DNA from: JAGORY01 sp964517585
Lineage (GTDB): Bacteria > Patescibacteriota > Gracilibacteria > Peribacterales > Peribacteraceae
Reading direction: 5' to 3'
Length of the DNA stretch: 9,469 bases
Assembly: GCA_964517585.1 (NCBI GenBank)
Contig: CAZFCB010000043.1
Location: 1-9,469, forward strand
Shown: in pieces, positions 1 to 5,982 of the stretch
Position numbering within the stretch: position 1 is the stretch's first letter
Layout of the letters: every line of letters begins with the position of its first letter
The notes under the pieces: generated by a model
Seen by the model: the letters and a program-made list of their open reading frames with translations, nothing else
Told to the model about the DNA's origin: nothing
Database searches by the model: none
Program-made: the position numbers and the translations under genes

Positions 1-53
1 CCCACATAGCCGGTTTTTCAGACCGGTGCCGTGACCACCTTGGCTACCGCCCC
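1..53 (-). tRNA. tRNA-Phe (anticodon GAA), 3' part outside window
   Basis: Read on the minus strand from 53, a cloverleaf is visible: acceptor 5' strand GGGGCGG (53-47), then T8 and A9, a 3-bp D stem GCC/GGC closing loop AAGGTGGTCAC, and an anticodon stem CCGGT/ACCGG around loop CTGAAAA. The anticodon GAA (19-17) decodes phenylalanine. The sequence runs off the window in the variable region, so the T arm and acceptor 3' strand are not seen. The gene is divergent from the membrane-protein gene to its right. Confidence 0.93.
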
Positions 54-64
54 ATGCAATCAAC

Positions 65-73
65 ATTTTAACA
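65..73 (-). promoter_or_regulatory. Candidate extended -10 element for tRNA-Phe
   Basis: The minus strand reads TGTTAAAAT, an extended -10 (TGn followed by TAAAAT, 5 of 6 to TATAAT). Transcription would start near 58, a few bases ahead of the tRNA 5' end at 53. No good -35 is present at 17 nt, which is common for extended -10 promoters. Judged by eye only. Confidence 0.4.
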
Positions 74-141
74 AGAACTTTGCGATATTACCATATTTCT
101 TTAGCGCGTAGGGACAATCAAAACTACAGGGCATTTGCGGG

Positions 142-170
142 TTACAAAAACACTTGAAAAGTGATAGAAT
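142..170 (+). promoter_or_regulatory. Candidate promoter P1 (extended -10)
   Basis: An extended -10, TGATAGAAT (162-170), lies 17 nt after a weak -35-like TTACAA (142-147). The spacer holds a perfect small inverted repeat, CACTT/AAGTG (151-155 and 159-163), that could be an operator half-site pair or chance. The promoter faces the membrane-protein gene at 371. P2 downstream matches consensus better. Confidence 0.35.
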
Positions 171-189
171 CTTGCCAACTCTGTTAGGG

Positions 190-218
190 TAGACATGTTC
201 CGCCCTATAGTGTATAAA
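190..218 (+). promoter_or_regulatory. Candidate promoter P2 (TAGACA-N17-TATAAA)
   Basis: The -35 TAGACA (190-195, 5 of 6 to TTGACA) and -10 TATAAA (213-218, 5 of 6) are separated by exactly 17 nt, predicting a start near 225. An inverted repeat, TAGGG (185-189) and CCCTA (203-207), straddles the -35 and could bind a regulator. Transcripts would begin in the hairpin at 225-249 and meet the terminator at 270-296 before the gene at 371. Confidence 0.55.
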
Positions 219-224
219 TACAGC

Positions 225-249
225 AGCTTTTAGGGAATTCTCTAAAGCT
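225..249 (+). other. Stem-loop at the predicted 5' end of the P2 transcript
   Basis: AGCTTT (225-230) pairs with AAAGCT (244-249). After one bulged T, AGGG pairs with CTCT (one G-T wobble) around an AATT loop, giving about 10 base pairs. It starts at the position predicted as +1 for P2, where a hairpin can protect a transcript from 5' decay. It has no U-tract, so it is not a terminator. It may be part of a structured leader or a small RNA covering roughly 225-296. Confidence 0.5.
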
Positions 250-269
250 ATTCTTCATAAGGTTTTTGG

Positions 270-296
270 GCAAAATGACAACATTTTGCTTTTTTT
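270..296 (+). terminator. Intrinsic terminator inside the leader of the membrane-protein gene
   Basis: A perfect 8-bp stem, GCAAAATG (270-277) with CATTTTGC (282-289), closes on an ACAA tetraloop and is followed directly by seven T residues (290-296). This is the classic Rho-independent form on the plus strand. It lies downstream of P1/P2 and 75 nt before the start codon at 371. It is either an attenuator for that gene or the end of a short RNA of about 70 nt. The stem is A/T-rich, so termination may be partial. Confidence 0.72.
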
Positions 297-298
297 GA

Positions 299-313
299 AA
301 CCTTAAGAAGGTT
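299..313 (+). promoter_or_regulatory. Alternative stem, mutually exclusive with the outer terminator stem
   Basis: AACCTT (299-304) pairs perfectly with AAGGTT (308-313) around an AAG loop. The same AAACCTT (298-304) is also complementary to AAGGTTT (259-265), which would enclose the terminator hairpin in a longer stem. The two pairings cannot form together. This is the kind of arrangement seen in attenuators and riboswitch expression platforms, but no ligand-binding fold was recognised. Confidence 0.35.
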
Positions 314-370
314 CTTTGAAAATTTGTTAGTTGTAACGTTGAAAATCATCTCATTAGAAGGAGTTTGCGT

Positions 371-1282
371 ATGTATAATTTGCCACAGCAGTATCAGAAA
401 GAAGAAAAAGGTCTACTTCATCCACTGCGCAGATTGTTAACGATCTCAGTTTATTGCTTATGCCTGTATCTAGTATGGATGGGTTGTGGATTATTGGTTG
501 TACCGTTTGAGAAGTTAGGTGCCCCGAAACAGGTCATCTCTTTTGCACAAGCGGGGGCTGCACTTCCACGGCCTACTTTTGCTCAGATTACAGGAACTGT
601 AACATCTTTAGTTAGTGCCGCAGACACTGTGGGAGGGGCATTCAACAAAACCGAAGGCTATTCGGGCTATATAGTAATTCTACTTGTTTTAGCCTTGTTT
701 AACCTTGGATTCTTGAAAAAAACCTTCTTTTACATTGTGGAAAAATCTCCGGGTGCATTCAAATTCAAATATATTTGGATGTGGCTTGCTGCATTGGCGC
801 TTCTGATCACCGGTGTGTATGCTAACTCAATCGGGTTTATCCCCTTTGTGTCAAAATCAGTTCCGCTTGTGGTCTTAGGATTGATCATTGCGGTGGCCTA
901 CTATATGTTCCCTCATGCCTATGCAACGATTCAGAAGGGTGTTGAGATTCTGAAGGATATTGCAGTTGCGATTGCGTGTATCATCATCGCAGCACCATTC
1001 TTAGTGGGTGCACTACTCAAAGCAAACTGGACAATCCCGGCCTTTCTGTATAAAAGTACGCTCGGAAACACAATCGTGGATCTTGGGCAGTCTTTGTCCT
1101 CAATGGACTCATTGTTTTATGTTGTTGTTTTTTGTGGTTGGGTGGTGGTTGGTGTGTTGTTTTTTGTGTTGTTGTTTTCTTGTGGGTTTGTGGTGGAAGT
1201 ACTGGTTTCATGGAAACTACCTGATCATTCTCTATTTTCTTTTGCTCAGACAACGGAGGAGTTTTTGCTTGAGGGTCAGTAA
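371..1282 (+). CDS. Unrecognised multi-pass membrane protein; 3' end doubtful
   Basis: I do not recognise the family. The ATG at 371 is chosen because AGAAGGAG (356-363) sits 7 nt upstream; an in-frame TTG at 365 would be too close. The frame gives 303 residues. After a charged N-terminus, hydrophobic segments lie at about 22-45, 97-116, 134-151, 155-180 and 196-215, so this is an integral membrane protein with at least five spans. Residues 1-247 look like ordinary coding sequence. From residue 248 (nt 1112) the frame enters a G/T-only tract that can encode only V, L, F, C, W and G, so the apparent sixth membrane segment is a product of base composition; beyond that it is antisense to the PKD gene. 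The true C-terminus is probably elsewhere or lost. A role as a membrane component of the neighbouring pilin system is conceivable but unsupported by sequence. Confidence 0.7.
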   Translation: MYNLPQQYQKEEKGLLHPLRRLLTISVYCLCLYLVWMGCGLLVVPFEKLGAPKQVISFAQAGAALPRPTFAQITGTVTSLVSAADTVGGAFNKTEGYSGYIVILLVLALFNLGFLKKTFFYIVEKSPGAFKFKYIWMWLAALALLITGVYANSIGFIPFVSKSVPLVVLGLIIAVAYYMFPHAYATIQKGVEILKDIAVAIACIIIAAPFLVGALLKANWTIPAFLYKSTLGNTIVDLGQSLSSMDSLFYVVVFCGWVVVGVLFFVLLFSCGFVVEVLVSWKLPDHSLFSFAQTTEEFLLEGQ

Positions 1283-3266
1283 CCTGTTTTTGAGGAACTG
1301 GATTTTGTGGTGAAACCAGAGGAGCTGGAGGAGTTTTTACAACTGATGTTTCCTCCGTTTTTGTAGGTACAGGTGCTTTCGCTGCTGGCGGTGGAGTAGA
1401 AGCAGGAGTGGGTGTTGCTGGAAGAGCAGGTTTCACTACTGGTACCGGAGCAGGTGTGGGAACAGACGGTGCTAGTTCTTTTGCTGGTTGTGGTGGCGGT
1501 ACTATTTCGGGTTTCGGAGTAGATATAGCTGCAGGTGGCGGAAGCGCGACGGGAGCTTGTTTTGGCTTAGTATCTGCCGCCGTACTTTGTGAGGCGCTAG
1601 CAGTAGGTGATGATGGTACAGTTGGAGGTGTTTGTTTTGCAGGTACAGGAGCGGAAGAAGTCGGTACTGTCTCTTTTACTGGTGCTGGCTTCAGCCATGC
1701 AGGTACAGAGGTATCTTGCGCTGGTGGCGGGGGAGCACTAGGTGCGGGGGCACTAGGAGGTGGCGTGGTTGGTTTCGGCATTGCAGGTACTGAGGACACT
1801 TGTGGTTTGGGTGGTTGCACGGCAGGCGTTGAGGCCTTTGCGAGCCACGATGGAACTGGTCCAGCACTAGCCATCGGTGTTTCATTCGATCTGTTGACTG
1901 GGCTTTTAAATTCTTGCTTTGCTTTTTCGCGGTCAATGACTGCTTCTTCGGGATCTATTTTCTCTTCTTGTTTTGGACTTTCTTTCTTCAGTTTCATTGG
2001 AGCTGGTTTTGCACTGTCCACACTTGAGTCTTTTTGCGTGATCGTTCCCTCCATTTTTTCAAGAGTCTTCTGGAGTCCAGTGGCAGTTTTTCGCTTGATC
2101 CACGTAAAGAGCACGTAGAGTCCTATGGCAAACCCAAGTAGGAGAATAATGATGAAGCTTACTTGTAGAATTCCTTTGAGTGAAACGCTTGAGTCTTTCG
2201 TGGTTCCTATAGGTTCTTGAGATGACGATGAAGATTCTTGTGAACTTACAGAGGAAGCAATTGGTAGCGCATCAATGAAAACAGTGTCTGATCCTTGATA
2301 CAGAACTTCAGCGTTTGAAATATTGAGAACACGTAGAGACAGAACATATTGCCCCGGCGCGCTATATGTATGAGACGGCGCATTGAGTAGGCTTTTAGAC
2401 TTGTCGCCAAAATCCCATTCATAGAGCAGATCTTTTTCCTGAACTCCCATGTTCTGAGCGTTTGCTGACACATGAACTGTGAATCCTATGCGCTCAATGC
2501 GCACGGGACTGTTCTGGTTTGAACTAGCAACGGAAGACGAACTCACAAGTGGAGCAGGAGCAAAGAGAACATTCAATTCCGCAGTCTTCGGCTCAATGGT
2601 CGCCAAGTCTTTCACAGTGAGTCGTACTTTTCGTTGTGTGTTTTTAGGCAGCATGTAGACGTACAGTGGGCTTCCAAATTTTTCGGAAAGCGTCCCTATG
2701 TTATCAATATCATTTTCTGGGTTTCCATCGCCATTGGAATCCACTGAAGTATCCAGATCAATCTGGTACGACGAAATATTTCCATCAGATCCTGAGGAGT
2801 CAATTGTAAGAATTCCCCCCTCGGGAGCAACGTAGGTAGTATTGTCTATTCTGACACTATTAGTCTGAAGAACTGCTAAGAGGGGATTAGTCTTATTACC
2901 TCGTGGTGTTGGTAGATTCCCCTGTGGTTCAGTAACAACGATTGTAAATGCGCGGTAACCATTTTCATTCGTGATGGGGTCTTGGACACTGACATCAAGA
3001 ACGTATGTTCCGGGTTCTGCTAGACGCGTCTGAAAAAATCGTGTCCGTTGTGCACTCTGAAACTTTCTGTCTTTCGTGAGAATCCAGCTAAATTCAGACT
3101 GAGGTGAAGCAGTATCAGTGCCTATTTCAAGCGTCTCTCCTGCTTGCACACGAATTGTGTTTGCTTCAGCTGCCTCCGTAGAATGAAGCCCTGCTCCTAC
3201 CGTAAAGCCGCACACTAGGATGAGCGTGAGAATTGTGAGCCGCTTTGCGTGGATGAATGAATTCAT
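1017..3266 (-). CDS. PKD-domain, single-pass membrane protein with proline-rich cytoplasmic tail
   Basis: 749 residues as read. Order: signal peptide (1-35, hydrophobic core 10-26); beta-rich extracellular region; a calcium-loop-like Asp/Asn-rich stretch at 172-189 (DSNGDG at 176-181); a PKD domain at about 258-331 with its typical WDFGD (284-288) and a following HTY-PGQY pattern; a Ser-rich linker (334-350); a transmembrane helix (368-390) with a KRK stop-transfer; a charged stretch; then a Pro/Ala/Thr tail from about 460. The tail carries two related short motifs, VPSWLAK (471-477) and VPAWLK (521-526). The ATG follows the pilin TAA with no spacing and no clear ribosome site, implying translational coupling. 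Residues 690-718 come from the A/C-only tract and 719-749 are antisense to the facing gene, so the real C-terminus is uncertain. Likely an envelope-spanning scaffold, sensor or adhesin of the pilin system (inference); PKD folds commonly mediate surface contacts. Confidence 0.82.
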   Translation of the reverse strand: MNSFIHAKRLTILTLILVCGFTVGAGLHSTEAAEANTIRVQAGETLEIGTDTASPQSEFSWILTKDRKFQSAQRTRFFQTRLAEPGTYVLDVSVQDPITNENGYRAFTIVVTEPQGNLPTPRGNKTNPLLAVLQTNSVRIDNTTYVAPEGGILTIDSSGSDGNISSYQIDLDTSVDSNGDGNPENDIDNIGTLSEKFGSPLYVYMLPKNTQRKVRLTVKDLATIEPKTAELNVLFAPAPLVSSSSVASSNQNSPVRIERIGFTVHVSANAQNMGVQEKDLLYEWDFGDKSKSLLNAPSHTYSAPGQYVLSLRVLNISNAEVLYQGSDTVFIDALPIASSVSSQESSSSSQEPIGTTKDSSVSLKGILQVSFIIILLLGFAIGLYVLFTWIKRKTATGLQKTLEKMEGTITQKDSSVDSAKPAPMKLKKESPKQEEKIDPEEAVIDREKAKQEFKSPVNRSNETPMASAGPVPSWLAKASTPAVQPPKPQVSSVPAMPKPTTPPPSAPAPSAPPPPAQDTSVPAWLKPAPVKETVPTSSAPVPAKQTPPTVPSSPTASASQSTAADTKPKQAPVALPPPAAISTPKPEIVPPPQPAKELAPSVPTPAPVPVVKPALPATPTPASTPPPAAKAPVPTKTEETSVVKTPPAPLVSPQNPVPQKQVTDPQAKTPPLSEQKKIENDQVVSMKPVLPPQTHKKTTTQKTTHQPPPNHKKQQHKTMSPLRTKTAQDPRLCFRAYFYTERPGLSSLL
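1112..1196. other. Keto-only (G/T) low-complexity tract at a gene collision
   Basis: On the plus strand 83 of 85 bases are G or T, with an uninterrupted G/T run at 1121-1178; the exceptions are A at 1119 and C at 1179. There is no regular repeat unit. Left of the tract the plus strand looks coding (membrane protein); right of it the minus strand looks coding (PKD protein). The tract lacks stop codons in the plus frame, and being nearly A/C-only on the minus strand it cannot make TAA, TAG or TGA there. Both reading frames therefore pass through it. Confidence 0.9.
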
Positions 3267-3653
3267 TTACGCAGAGAAGATGCTATTTGCAAGAATAACA
3301 ATGATTCGAGAGAACAGAATCAAAATAATGCCGATAATGACATAAAAAATAATCTTCTTTGCTTTGTCCTTCTGTCCTTCATCTCCGTTACTTGTGATCA
3401 GATATACGCCAGCTACGATGATCGCCAGCACTGCAACGAGCAGAGCGAGATCAAGGATGAAGCTGATAATCTTAAGAATAAGTTCAGTAATACTTGTAGA
3501 ACCGGAAAGACCTCCAATATTTTTTGCGAGCTCTATGCCACAGACGAGTCCACATCCAGTATAGACAGAATCCGCAAAAGCTTTTGGGATGAAAGCCAGT
3601 GACCCCAAGAATGCAGAGGCCTTAACAATATCTGAGATCTGGGCAGAGCGCAT
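3267..3653 (-). CDS. Type IV secretion-type pilin (VirB2/TrbC-like, small two-span membrane protein)
   Basis: 128 residues. A signal peptide with probable cleavage after AFA (25-27) is followed by a short region with two cysteines (Cys34 and Cys38, in GCGLVCG) that could form a disulphide. Two long hydrophobic helices follow (about 57-88 and 101-125), joined by a charged turn SNGDEGQKDKAKK (88-100). This architecture and turn match the VirB2/TrbC-like pilins common in candidate-phylum bacteria (Pfam T4SS_pilin type, from memory). The start is the first ATG after an in-frame TAG; no Shine-Dalgarno site is visible. It is first in a two-gene unit, and its TAA touches the ATG of the PKD protein. 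Inferred role: filament subunit for DNA uptake, conjugation-like transfer or attachment. No VirB4-like ATPase lies in the window to support a full system. Confidence 0.78.
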   Translation of the reverse strand: MRSAQISDIVKASAFLGSLAFIPKAFADSVYTGCGLVCGIELAKNIGGLSGSTSITELILKIISFILDLALLVAVLAIIVAGVYLITSNGDEGQKDKAKKIIFYVIIGIILILFSRIIVILANSIFSA

Positions 3654-3678
3654 ACGGAGTGTCGTGAAAGAATCATTC

Positions 3679-3688
3679 TATGATAGCA
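3679..3688. promoter_or_regulatory. Overlapping divergent -10 elements
   Basis: The plus strand reads TATGAT (3679-3684) toward the peptidase gene, while the minus strand reads an extended -10 TGCTATCAT (3688-3680) toward the pilin. The shared core CTATGATAG is nearly palindromic. Only one polymerase could occupy the site at a time. Neither has a convincing -35. The pilin transcript would start near 3673, about 20 nt ahead of its ATG; the peptidase transcript near 3691, about 27 nt ahead of 3718. Confidence 0.4.
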
Positions 3689-3717
3689 TAACTTGCGTAT
3701 TCTTGCTAGGTCTCTTC

Positions 3718-4734
3718 ATGAGTTCAAAACGTATTTCTCGGCTTATAGAAAGGCTCTCAGACCTGGATGTAGGAGCAGTACTTGTTTCAAATCTCACGAA
3801 TATTCGCTACCTGACAGGTATTCAGGCTTCATCTGCACTTCTTTTTGTCACAAAAAAAGGTGCAGTACTTTTTGTAGACTCTCGGTACTCTGAAATGGCA
3901 AATGGCAGTGCCCAAAGGGGCCTTGCTATTGCTGATCCATCTACACTAAAAAAATATCTTCGCAGTAAAAAAATTATTGGATTTGAGTCAGAACACATCA
4001 CCGTGGAGCGTCTACATCGCTGGAAAACTTTATTTAAGAACAATAAATTTGTACAAGTAAAGGGCTTTGTAGAAGGGCTCCGCAAAATTAAAGATCCAAA
4101 TGAACTACGCATAATTGCCACCGCATGTGCCATAACAAAAAAAACTCTTTCCCGAGTACCTTCGCTCATGAAGTACGGCATGACGGAACGAGATCTTGCA
4201 CTAAAAATCTATCTGTTCTGCATGAAAAACGGTGCTGATGGCATGGCTTTTGACACTATTGTCGGGTTTGGCGAAAACACTTCAAAACCACATCACAAGC
4301 CTTCAGAGCGAAAATTAAAGAAAGGCGATATCGTCCAGATAGATATGGGTGCCATGTACCGTGGGTACTGTAGTGACTACAGTCGTGTGTACTTTACATC
4401 TCACCCTACTGCACTACAGATAAAAGCATATGGAGCCCTTAAAGAAGCCAAAAGAGCAGCAGAGAAAATTCTAGAACCAGGCGTTTTGAATACTGCACTA
4501 GACGCAGAAGCGAGACGGGTACTTCTGCTTCATGGATACGATACTGAGTTCAGTCATAGCCTTGGCCATGGACTTGGACTGGAAATCCACGAAGGAACGA
4601 CACTGTCCTCGAAAGCTTCACCGACCAAACTTCTTAAACATGAAATTGTTACCATAGAACCAGGCCTCTATTTTCCGGGAAAATTTGGTATGCGTATCGA
4701 AGATACGAGAGTCGTCGGAGATCCAAAATTTTGA
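3718..4734 (+). CDS. M24 metallopeptidase, Xaa-Pro aminopeptidase/dipeptidase type
   Basis: 338 residues. Removes an N-terminal amino acid ahead of proline, or splits Xaa-Pro dipeptides, in the cytoplasm using two metal ions. A creatinase-like N-terminal domain (about 8-120) precedes the pita-bread catalytic domain (about 125-332). All five metal ligands are in place: Asp209 and Asp220 (DMGAMYRGYCSD), His284 (SLGHGLG), Glu314 (TIEPG) and Glu328 (GMRIED). The catalytic-support histidines of PHHKPSE (191-197) and IHEG (290-293) are also present. I place the start at ATG 3718, where AGG (3708-3710) sits 7 nt upstream; a longer frame from 3589 would overlap the pilin gene antisense and add non-homologous residues. 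The C-terminus is short, ending soon after the last ligand. The gene ends in tandem stops TGA-TAG. The asparaginase homologue follows 12 nt later, so the two are likely cotranscribed for peptide scavenging. PepP versus PepQ cannot be told apart here. Confidence 0.9.
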   Translation: MSSKRISRLIERLSDLDVGAVLVSNLTNIRYLTGIQASSALLFVTKKGAVLFVDSRYSEMANGSAQRGLAIADPSTLKKYLRSKKIIGFESEHITVERLHRWKTLFKNNKFVQVKGFVEGLRKIKDPNELRIIATACAITKKTLSRVPSLMKYGMTERDLALKIYLFCMKNGADGMAFDTIVGFGENTSKPHHKPSERKLKKGDIVQIDMGAMYRGYCSDYSRVYFTSHPTALQIKAYGALKEAKRAAEKILEPGVLNTALDAEARRVLLLHGYDTEFSHSLGHGLGLEIHEGTTLSSKASPTKLLKHEIVTIEPGLYFPGKFGMRIEDTRVVGDPKF

Positions 4735-4746
4735 TAGAATCTGGAT

Positions 4747-5745
4747 ATGCCTCGACCTCGCATAGCAGTACTGTACGTTGGAGGTTCCATCGGCATGATT
4801 CGAAATCGCACAACAGGTCGGATTGAACCAATAGAATCTCTCGTTGAGATTCATCGATTTATTCCAGAGCTCCAGCGTGATGTCTCTCTCCAATTTCATT
4901 CGATTGCGAATCTTGGCTCCTCAGAAGTGACACCGAAGCATTGGGTGGAGATGGTGAAAGTGATCAAAAAAAATTACGATCATTGCGAAGGATTTGTGAT
5001 CATTCATGGAACAAATACCATGTCATACACAGCAGCTGCGCTGACCTTTGCATTACAAAATCTCAGTAAGCCGGTCGTTCTTACGGGTTCCCTGAAGCCG
5101 ATTGACGATATTGGATCGGATGCTAGGACGAACCTGACATTTGCTATAGAAGCAGCACTACTCGATATCGCCGAAGTCTGCATCGTTCTTGGCCCCAGAG
5201 TCCTCCGAGGCAGTCGTGCGAAGAAGGCGGATCACTCTATGATCGAAACATTTCAAAGCCCTAAATATCCGCCACTTGCAGAATTTAACGTGTCGGTGAG
5301 CCAATTTCCGAGTCGCACTGTTCGTCGTAAACGCACGCTTGCCGTAAAGCCAGAGTTCGACGCGAATATTGTTTCTGTCATGTTGCATCCTGGTATGCCA
5401 GATTCTTTCTTTGAAGCATTACTTAATGCAAAACCACATGGCATTGTTCTTCGTGCATATGGGCAAGGAATGCTTCCTGAGCATCTTTTTCCGTGGCTTC
5501 GTAGAGCGACAACAATGCATATACCAATTGTGATTACCTCGCAATTACTCAGGGGTTCTATTGATCTCAGTCAATACCGCAAGCAGCTTATCCTCGAAGA
5601 ACTCGGCGTTATTTCTGGGAAAGATATGACATATGACTGCGCCATCGTGAAGCTCATGTGGGTACTTGCACACACTAAAAACCCAAAGAAAATTCGTGAA
5701 CTCATGGAGAAGAATCTGACAGGGGAACTGACAGAAACAGCGTAA
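4747..5745 (+). CDS. Type I L-asparaginase family protein with altered active site
   Basis: 332 residues, the normal length for cytoplasmic type I asparaginases, which hydrolyse asparagine to aspartate and ammonia. Family landmarks are clear: an N-terminal YVGGSIGM (10-17), SSEVTPKHW (58-66), IIHGTNTMSYTA (85-96), VLTGSLKPI (111-119), RGSRAKKA (154-161), LRAYGQG (235-241) and a NLTGEL C-terminal motif (323-328). Compared with E. coli AnsA as I remember it, the GGT nucleophile is Ser14, the Asp before the substrate-binding serine is Gly57, and HGTDT is HGTNT (Asn90), while the triad lysine (Lys160) is kept. Function is therefore uncertain: a weak or shifted amidase, or a non-catalytic relative. 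It lacks the N-terminal extension of archaeal GatD. It starts 12 nt after the peptidase stop codons with no good ribosome site, suggesting coupling. Confidence 0.85.
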   Translation: MPRPRIAVLYVGGSIGMIRNRTTGRIEPIESLVEIHRFIPELQRDVSLQFHSIANLGSSEVTPKHWVEMVKVIKKNYDHCEGFVIIHGTNTMSYTAAALTFALQNLSKPVVLTGSLKPIDDIGSDARTNLTFAIEAALLDIAEVCIVLGPRVLRGSRAKKADHSMIETFQSPKYPPLAEFNVSVSQFPSRTVRRKRTLAVKPEFDANIVSVMLHPGMPDSFFEALLNAKPHGIVLRAYGQGMLPEHLFPWLRRATTMHIPIVITSQLLRGSIDLSQYRKQLILEELGVISGKDMTYDCAIVKLMWVLAHTKNPKKIRELMEKNLTGELTETA

Positions 5746-5782
5746 TTCTTCCTCTTTCGCGCATTTTGTTCGTTGAAGCCCA

Positions 5783-5848
5783 CCTACGCGTTGCGGTTGA
5801 AAAGCCATCCTTCGCTTTTGCTGGCTTGCCAACCGTAGCCGCAGCGAC
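5783..5848. repeat. 66-bp direct repeat, copy 1
   Basis: Identical base for base to 5899-5964. It forms a strong imperfect hairpin: CGGTTG (5794-5799) with CAACCG (5830-5835), an aa/gc internal loop, then AAGCCA (5802-5807) with TGGCTT (5822-5827), around a 14-nt loop. It starts 37 nt after the asparaginase stop and might also help end that transcript, although no U-tract follows. Confidence 0.95.
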
Positions 5849-5898
5849 GCGACTTCGTGCAAAAAAAATCGAGTAAACTCAAGTGCTACGGCGGGCAG

Positions 5899-5964
5899 CC
5901 TACGCGTTGCGGTTGAAAAGCCATCCTTCGCTTTTGCTGGCTTGCCAACCGTAGCCGCAGCGAC
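5899..5964. repeat. 66-bp direct repeat, copy 2
   Basis: Perfect second copy, offset by 116 bp, with the same hairpin at 5910-5951. A 50-bp unique spacer (5849-5898) with an A8 run and GCTACGGCGGGC separates the copies. I found no coding potential worth calling from 5746 to 6028. The palindromic form suggests a REP- or MITE-like non-autonomous element; no terminal transposase gene is nearby. Confidence 0.95.
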
Positions 5965-5982
5965 TCTGATGCAAAGGAAAAT

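Noticed and set aside
275..298. Short phenylalanine-rich reading frame (MTTFCFF) in the leader, near tRNA-Phe, suggesting a Phe attenuator
   Set aside because: The Phe codons come from the terminator stem and its T-tract, there is no ribosome site, and the downstream gene shows no link to phenylalanine.
1112..1196. Extra transmembrane helix in the plus-strand protein
   Set aside because: G/T-only codons can encode only Val, Leu, Phe, Cys, Trp and Gly, so hydrophobicity follows from base composition.
1408..2118. Gly/Ala-rich plus-strand frame of 236 codons
   Set aside because: It is the antisense of the proline-rich tail of the PKD gene: proline and alanine codons read as glycine-rich and alanine/serine-rich protein on the other strand. 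No start signal.
3589..3717. Extended N-terminus for the M24 peptidase
   Set aside because: It would overlap the pilin gene antisense and adds sequence unlike the family; ATG 3718 with AGG upstream begins right at the creatinase-like domain.
4732..4737. TGA recoded to glycine, as in some candidate phyla
   Set aside because: TGA ends the M24 gene with TAG right after it, so recoding would add one residue only. The visible proteins read normally with standard stops, and nothing requires recoding.
5783..5964. CRISPR array
   Set aside because: Only two copies, with 66-bp repeats longer than is typical for CRISPR and no cas gene in the window; the palindromic repeat fits a REP/MITE-like element better.
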